Assembly: GCA_933207985.1 (NCBI GenBank)
Contig: OW240913.1
Coordinates: forward strand, 354,568,221 to 354,632,220
Reading direction: 5' to 3'
Length of the DNA stretch: 64,000 bases
From: Pelobates cultripes
Lineage: Eukaryota; Chordata; Amphibia; Anura; Pelobatidae
The notes below the pieces were generated by a model. The model was not told where the DNA came from. It saw nothing but the letters and a program-made list of their open reading frames with translations, and ran no database searches. Below are positions 58,549-64,000 of this stretch, one piece after another (position 1 is the stretch's first letter; each line of letters begins with the position of its first letter). Made by a program: the position numbers and the translations under genes.

Positions 58549-59891
58549 CTTGGACAACAGGCTGTGCAACCTTCTGTCTTGTTGGCAATATTGCTTTTAT
58601 TTTATTATTATTTATTTATAAATCCACAACTAGCAGCCTGTTATCAGTTTGAGAAACACAAAAGAGAAAACTTTTCTTCAAATGCTTTCTGATCGTTGGC
58701 GTTTCAGAAGTACGTAATCCATTCCAGATGGCATACAATATGTGCTGGCTGGGTTTCTGCTGAAGATCTGACATACTTCGTGATTAATCACCTGTTCATG
58801 GCAAGACACATATCCCAAAACCTGTTGCAGGAGAGTAGCTTGCTGCCAGAGTTAGAACCTTTTCGACGTTCATCTAAACTTGACTTCCACATACTTTTTT
58901 TTTTTTTTTCCCTACCAATTCTTGGACATATTCTTGTGCAATAATAGCAAAAAGAACAGTCCTAAAATAAAATTCTACATATATTTTAAAGACATGAACA
59001 TTTTAAGGACTCGCTGAAGAACCAGGCAGAAATAAAAAAAAAATATATATATATAGTCACTAATTTATGCCACCCTTGTAAACTTTAGTTGTAATTCTAT
59101 TTTTGTAAAAATAAAACAGCATAATGTCTTAGAGAATATTTAAGCGGTTTGCTTTATGTCACTGACCACCATTATGTGGGTGGGCATCCATATTTGTTGT
59201 CTCACCCCACACGTAGTTTGTTCTTCTTTGTTGTCCCTCCCATTCTAAATGGTCTATAAACGTGTGTCCTCAAATAACATTTTTGGCTCTTTAGTAAAAA
59301 CTTGGGGCAAAGATTTTACTGAAAATTAAAAAAAAAAATCACTTTTCCCCCCCAAAATTTTTTTAAACCTGGAAATCTATGGAATCTTCTGTGGACAATG
59401 TTCCACGTCATGTCAAGTTCATATGACTGGTGGAAGAACACCAAACTCCCAACTATTTTTAATAGTTATTTTGTCTTGTTTTTAGAGAAACTTTAATGGA
59501 AGAGCAGATTTCTGTGGAGCAATGGCATGCCAAAAATATTCTTTTAAAAATACCACAGAGCTGTTTGAATTAAGGACTGGCGCGATGTGTAGTAGAGAAC
59601 TTGATTTCATTTGTTTACTTTAGTATGATGGCACAGATGTTTTGTTTTAAAGCGTAAAAGTTGTGGCCTTAACTCACCCAATACGCTACAAACATTACAA
59701 GTCTTAATTAAAAAGTATTTTTTTCCTAAATTTTTTTTAACTTTTATATCTTCCCGTCAGTCTTGGTTAATAGGATTATCGTTCCAACAAGGTACACATA
59801 TTCAAAAACCTTTCAAACTCAGTAGTTGTGGTTGCCATTTATGACCACAAACATTGTATATTTTGCGACACAAATCTATATTTCCAGCAGA

Positions 59892-59926
<35 letters not shown>

Positions 59927-61280
59927 CACACATCTAACTGTCAAATGTCTTTAACTTCACTAAGGTGAAAAATAAAATTGAAAATCTCAACTACCAAAAA
60001 AGAAAAATGTAAGTGTTAAATTAGTATCAAAATGGTAAAATAAAACAAACACTAACTACCTAGGTATGCCAGCATGACCTTTATGCAGTGCAATATGTGC
60101 ATTTTGTTGGCATTGTGATATTTTATGGAATATATATATTTTCTTTTTAGGAATCCTTGGTTAATGAACACAGAATATTTGCAAATAAAATGTTTGATAT
60201 TATTCAATTGGAGTTACTGAGGTATGATAGATTGTCAGCTCTCGTGCTATCTAGCTAAGTACTTTGTATTAAAGAGCTTCAATGGCTAGATATCATCTTA
60301 CGGGCAGGTCCCTCTCTACCTTTTGTACGTCCTCCACTAATTGTACAGCGCTGCGGAATCTGTCGGCGCTTTCTAAATACCAGTAATAAATAAAAACATG
60401 TGGGGAAGAGAGAGGAAGTACACCAGGAAGGAATGGATACCTGATGGTGTGTAATAAAGAGGATATAAAGAATGAGTGTCTCTTTATACATTGAGGGTGG
60501 TCAATGTGCCGGAACATCCTTTTAGAGGAAGTGCCTGAAGCCTCTCTCCAGTGCCCTCAAACAAGGTCCAAACAAAGCTATTGTTGATTTTCACCTATGG
60601 GCTCCATGATGCATAAAATACTAGGCTACGTTTGTAGATCCTTTAGTGGCAGACATCTGTGCACACACTCTCTTATCTGCTGAGTGACTGAATGGCTAAA
60701 GGTTCTTATTAATGGAGTTAGTCTGACTTTCTTTTACTCCAGTAACAAACGGATTGCAGGCTTAAGGAAATCTGTTCTGTTGTTTTGTTTTGTTTTTTTT
60801 GTCTGCTTCATTGATCCACTTTCAGTATGAATTTGTGTAGCTTTCAGAGGTCTCAGTACATATCCTGTTCTCGTGCTCATCCTGTTAGTGAAAAGTTCTG
60901 ATTGTCATTTAATTCGTCTGCAGGTTTTTTGTATTTTGTTGACCTTTTAAATAGTCATTTTATTTTTGTAACTTTTTTTTTTACTTATTTGGAATATGAT
61001 AGCATGCTATTTGGGTAATGCATGTTAAAATAATGTACCATTCCTAGCCTTCTATGTAGCTAAAATGTACTTTTTTGTTGTTTTCTTGTGTCGCTTGCTT
61101 TGTTACACCCAATATTTGAACTGAAGATGGACTTTAGCTTACTCTGTAGATTGAAATAATCATCATTTCTTTTTTTTAAATAATTTCAGAAACTGCAGAT
61201 AAAAATGATTGATCTAACTTTAGTAAATACATGTCTCCTTAACGAAACTAGTTGCAGCTCTGTCAAATCACAGTAAATGC
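58549..61280. other. SPTLC3 intron, middle part
   Basis: No exon is seen. It has a TG microsatellite at 59894-59922 and a copy of the GCGCTGCGGAATCTG repeat at about 60330-60390. The remainder is AT-rich with many T-runs. Confidence 0.6.
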
Positions 61281-63027
61281 TTAAAGTGACATTGTAGTCA
61301 CCAGAACCACCACAGCCATAGCCAGTCCATGGAGGTTGAGCACTGCAAATGCTGCCTTTTCAAAGAAAAGACCTAGCTTACATTTATGCCTAGTAACACC
61401 TCTAGGTGCAGACACTCGGACCACCTAGTCTAGCACTGCACAGTGTTCCTTTTTTTTTATTCTTTATTTTGGTTGTGCAGGTGGTTACAGGTTATTAACA
61501 GACGCCACAACAGCGTATTTCAAGATTTACAGTAGTTGTGTAGTGGCATAGAAATTTGTACATTGTTTTATATTGTATATCTTGCTTAACTAAACGGTTA
61601 TGTTGTCAAAATATGATTAACTAGCATAAACTAAAACAAAATAATTAATGCTTGACGTTGAGTACATCGGCATTTGTGGTAGGCATACTGATTTACACAT
61701 AAAGCTTAAACTTCGCCAATGAAACCGTACATTTGCTAAAATCAGGAGTTGGTCAGAGAAGACAATATCGAGCTGTTAGCGGTTTTGAATGACATGCTGA
61801 GATACTTAAATGTACCGCTGGGTACGCAGGGAAGTTGAAACAGGCAAAATTAAGCATGACTTAAGCGGCCACAGGTCTTATTACGTATAGCAAAATCTCA
61901 CAGGGGCTGGTGAAGCAAGTGGTAAGAGTTGTAACATGCTAGACTTCTTATGCAGCCCGTCAAGTGCTATGCACCAATGGAATTCTAAATCTGAAACTTA
62001 TCTAGGCTCTAGGCTTTACTGAGTTAAACAATATATACATATCAAGAGTCTTGGGCCCCTAGATTGTAGAGGCTCATTAATAACTGGTTTCACAGGTTAA
62101 CTGACCGACCACTGAGCCATAGCACCTCCCTGCCAGTCTGTATGTTACGTCGATCAGCCGATGCCGAGAGTGCTCCTTTAAGAGTGCGTGTGTGTTGCCA
62201 GACCCGGAGTTCTCTACATCGCTGCTTCGCCGTCTGGCTCGGGTCAGATCCCTGGCCCTGTGGTGTGTGTTTCTTCCGCCATGGTGAGTTAGTAGCAGGG
62301 GGTCTGGGCTTTGTTTCTCTCTGGTATGCGTGAGGGTGGATGTCGGAGTCTGGTAGCCCTGTCGCCATTTCCCGCCGTTTAAGGATGGCTCTGTCTGGAG
62401 GCTGTTCTGGGAGCTCCAGGTGGGCTTCTACTCAGGTGGCGTCAGGTAGCCGGGCGGATCCACGCTGCCACACTTCACATGACCAGCTTGAAGTGTCGAC
62501 CCCTGGCGTGGAGCGATGTCCAGTGGCCGGTACGAAGCTGGTCAAAGAATGCTTGGGTGTGGTTTAGCGGGAGTGTTTTGTGCCGCCATCTTGCGTGGGC
62601 CCCTGGAGGCTTGTACGTTTGTGGGCTTGGTCGTTTGTTTGAGCCGCTGTGTGGGGGTAGTCGTCCCCAGTGAGGACTGGGATATCCCCCGCCGGTCCAG
62701 AGGGGGGGGGGGGTAGCAGGGCAGCATCCGAGTGAAGCTTATGAGCAGATCTCGTGCCGGGAGATCGGCCACTTCCCCCAGGCCTTAGGCTCCGCTCTAG
62801 TGTAGGCCGCATGGCCGGTTTGGGTGCTCGGTTCGTTTGTCGATGCGGGACAGATACCATTCTGTTCCCTGTGTTGTCCTGTATCAGCTTTTGGGCACCC
62901 TGTGCTGCTGGCATGGTTAGATTGACCAGGATAATCGTTTTTGTGCCCGCTGGCTTGAGAGCCCTCATGGAGCACGTCCGGCCATCTTGGCTGTCGGGCC
63001 CCGCCCCCTCTATAGTGTTCCTTTTTA
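61281..63027. repeat. MITE-like element split by an L1-like insertion
   Basis: The left part (61281-61454) starts CTTAAAGTGACATTGTAGTC and runs to the target site; the right remnant is AGTGTTCCTTTTTAA (63014-63028). Joined in order, the ends resemble the TIRs of the dispersed MITE families. The interruption at 61455-63013 is a separate retroelement. Confidence 0.5.
61455..63013 (-). mobile_element. Internally deleted, non-autonomous L1-like element
   Basis: It is flanked by the 13-bp direct repeat AGTGTTCCTTTTT (61442-61454 and 63014-63026). On the minus strand it begins with GC-rich GAGGGGGCGGGGCCCGAC and CAAGATGGCCGG, like an L1 promoter/5' UTR, and ends CCAAAATAAAGAAT plus an A-run, a polyadenylated 3' end. 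No reverse transcriptase or endonuclease is encoded. The target, TTTTT followed by AA, matches L1-type nicking. The short open frames (for example 62564-63043 minus) are not recognisable proteins. Confidence 0.75.
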
Positions 63028-63382
63028 ATGTAATTTGTATCAAAATGTTAACGTTTATTGTTTCTTCATTTAATTTTTTTTTTTTTACCCTTTAATTTCG
63101 GGTAAATTTATTTTTGTTGAACTTTCCCGTAACTATCATTGGTAAAGCAAAGAGGAAAAGGGGTTTAATTGACCATGGTCTCCAAAAAAGAGACAGCCTG
63201 GTTAATATATTGTAAAAATTTAAAAAAAATGTATTAATGTTTTGGATTTTTTCATTTGGTTTTTTTGTGTGGTCTATTTAAAACGTCAGCCATCAATCCA
63301 CAGAGAAGTCAATATGTGATAGAGTACACTATAATTATCCCCATTATCTCTGCTCATTGTGTTTTGTGTTTCTACACTTTAG

Positions 63383-63518
63383 GAATTCAGAGAGTGCAGC
63401 AGTTGGCAGAGAACACCAGATATTTCCGGCAGCGGTTACGCGAGCTGGGATTCATTATTTATGGGAATGAGGATTCTCCGGTTGTACCAGTACTCCTGTA
63501 TATGCCAGGAAAAGTAGG
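63383..63518 (+). CDS. sptlc3: SPTLC3 exon, last in window
   Basis: This 136-nt exon encodes (G)[18 protein letters not shown] to LLYMPGKVG, ending two bases into a codon. The acceptor is ACACTTTAG and the donor [21 protein letters not shown] and YMPGKV match SPTLC3; SPTLC2 has ECVQQLA, RYFRRRL and YMPAKI. The remaining C-terminal part (about 80 residues in relatives) lies beyond the window. Confidence 0.94.
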
Positions 63519-64000
63519 GTAAGTATCAGAAGCAACGCAGTAAATAAAAACAATTTATGTTTAAAATAGTTCAGCAACATCATAACATTTTATGTAATCT
63601 TAAAATGTACAATTGTCTTTATACCTTAAATAAACCTGTATTTATAGAACAAATATTACGTAAAGCGCAAAGCGTTCTTACACAAATCACCTAAATTAAT
63701 GGTTTATCTAGGTACACTTTTACCTTAATAAACAGCAGCTTCTCATCTAAATAAAAGAATGAGAATATAGTGTAGTACTTTAATAATAGACTTTATCAGT
63801 CATTTTTTTATTGTATATGTTTTATAGAAACTATACACAGTACTGACCAATGGACTTAAAGTCCAGAGGACACAGAAGGTCACTTATAATATTGAAAACA
63901 CAATTTTATTTAGAAATGATTATATAACCGGAAGCCCATTAAAAAGAGCCCAATGACTTGACAGATATGAAGTGGGTAGGGGGGTTACGGGTTAGTAGGA
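63519..64000. other. SPTLC3 intron, start
   Basis: AT-rich intronic sequence; nothing else is seen. Confidence 0.8.

Noticed and set aside
62564..63043. 159-codon minus-strand open frame
   Set aside because: It starts outside the L1-like insertion and runs through its GC-rich 5' region; no recognisable domain, and it crosses the insertion boundary.
18716..63518. Gene is SPTLC2 rather than SPTLC3
   Set aside because: Many paralogue-specific residues (FEEAP, DFVPLY, PGP.FDLMER, NHTSL, AVGPTG, QRVQQLA, RYFRQRL, YMPGKV) favour SPTLC3. A few SPTLC2-like residues (GVCS.RQE, ENTRYF) are probably ancestral.

Overview
The window is vertebrate nuclear DNA, most likely from a frog (anuran amphibian). 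It contains one split protein-coding gene on the + strand with canonical GT-AG introns, AT-rich intronic sequence, microsatellites, and many transposable elements of types common in frogs: Ty3/Gypsy, CR1, Tx1/L1-like, hAT and TTAA-bounded elements. There are no bacterial-style operons, CRISPR arrays or RNA genes that I can recognise. The species call is inference from repeat style and protein similarity.

The host gene is SPTLC3, a catalytic subunit of serine palmitoyltransferase, the first enzyme of sphingolipid synthesis in the endoplasmic reticulum. Nine consecutive internal exons are visible at 18716-18907, 19697-19851, 20818-20966, 22143-22267, 26200-26293, 43055-43160, 49608-49827, 50942-51068 and 63383-63518. 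They total 1304 nt (about 434 codons), and every junction keeps the reading frame. The 5' exon(s) and the last exons (about 80 residues) lie outside the window or were not found. Diagnostic residues favour SPTLC3 over SPTLC2. Beside the PLP lysine the protein reads TKCFGAVGG, where the family normally has TKSFGASGG.

Layout. 1-18715 is upstream or first-intron sequence. It holds a solo Gypsy LTR (2978-3526), a 2-kb TTAA-bounded element rich in hairpins (8463-10436), a 940-bp hAT element (12463-13402) and several short inverted-repeat elements. 18716-26293 is a compact run of five exons. The 16.8-kb intron 26294-43054 has grown by insertion of a nearly intact chromodomain Ty3/Gypsy element of the Tf1/sushi type (34657-40241) and a 5'-truncated Tx1/L1-like LINE (40488-42594), both in sense orientation. 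The next intron has two CR1 fragments and two related MITEs. The last complete intron (51069-63382) carries a 25-bp minisatellite interrupted by a CR1 copy with an open reverse transcriptase frame (56643-58009), and an internally deleted L1-like insertion (61455-63013).

The most notable signals are: (1) a 10-nt perfect complement between the sequence just after the Gypsy 5' LTR and the predicted start of its own transcript, which is the signature of tRNA-independent self-priming; (2) gag and pol overlapping in the -1 frame with a candidate slippery site, followed by a chromodomain put out of frame by a recent indel; (3) non-canonical residues next to the SPTLC3 catalytic lysine; (4) opposite-orientation CR1 copies on either side of two SPTLC3 exons.
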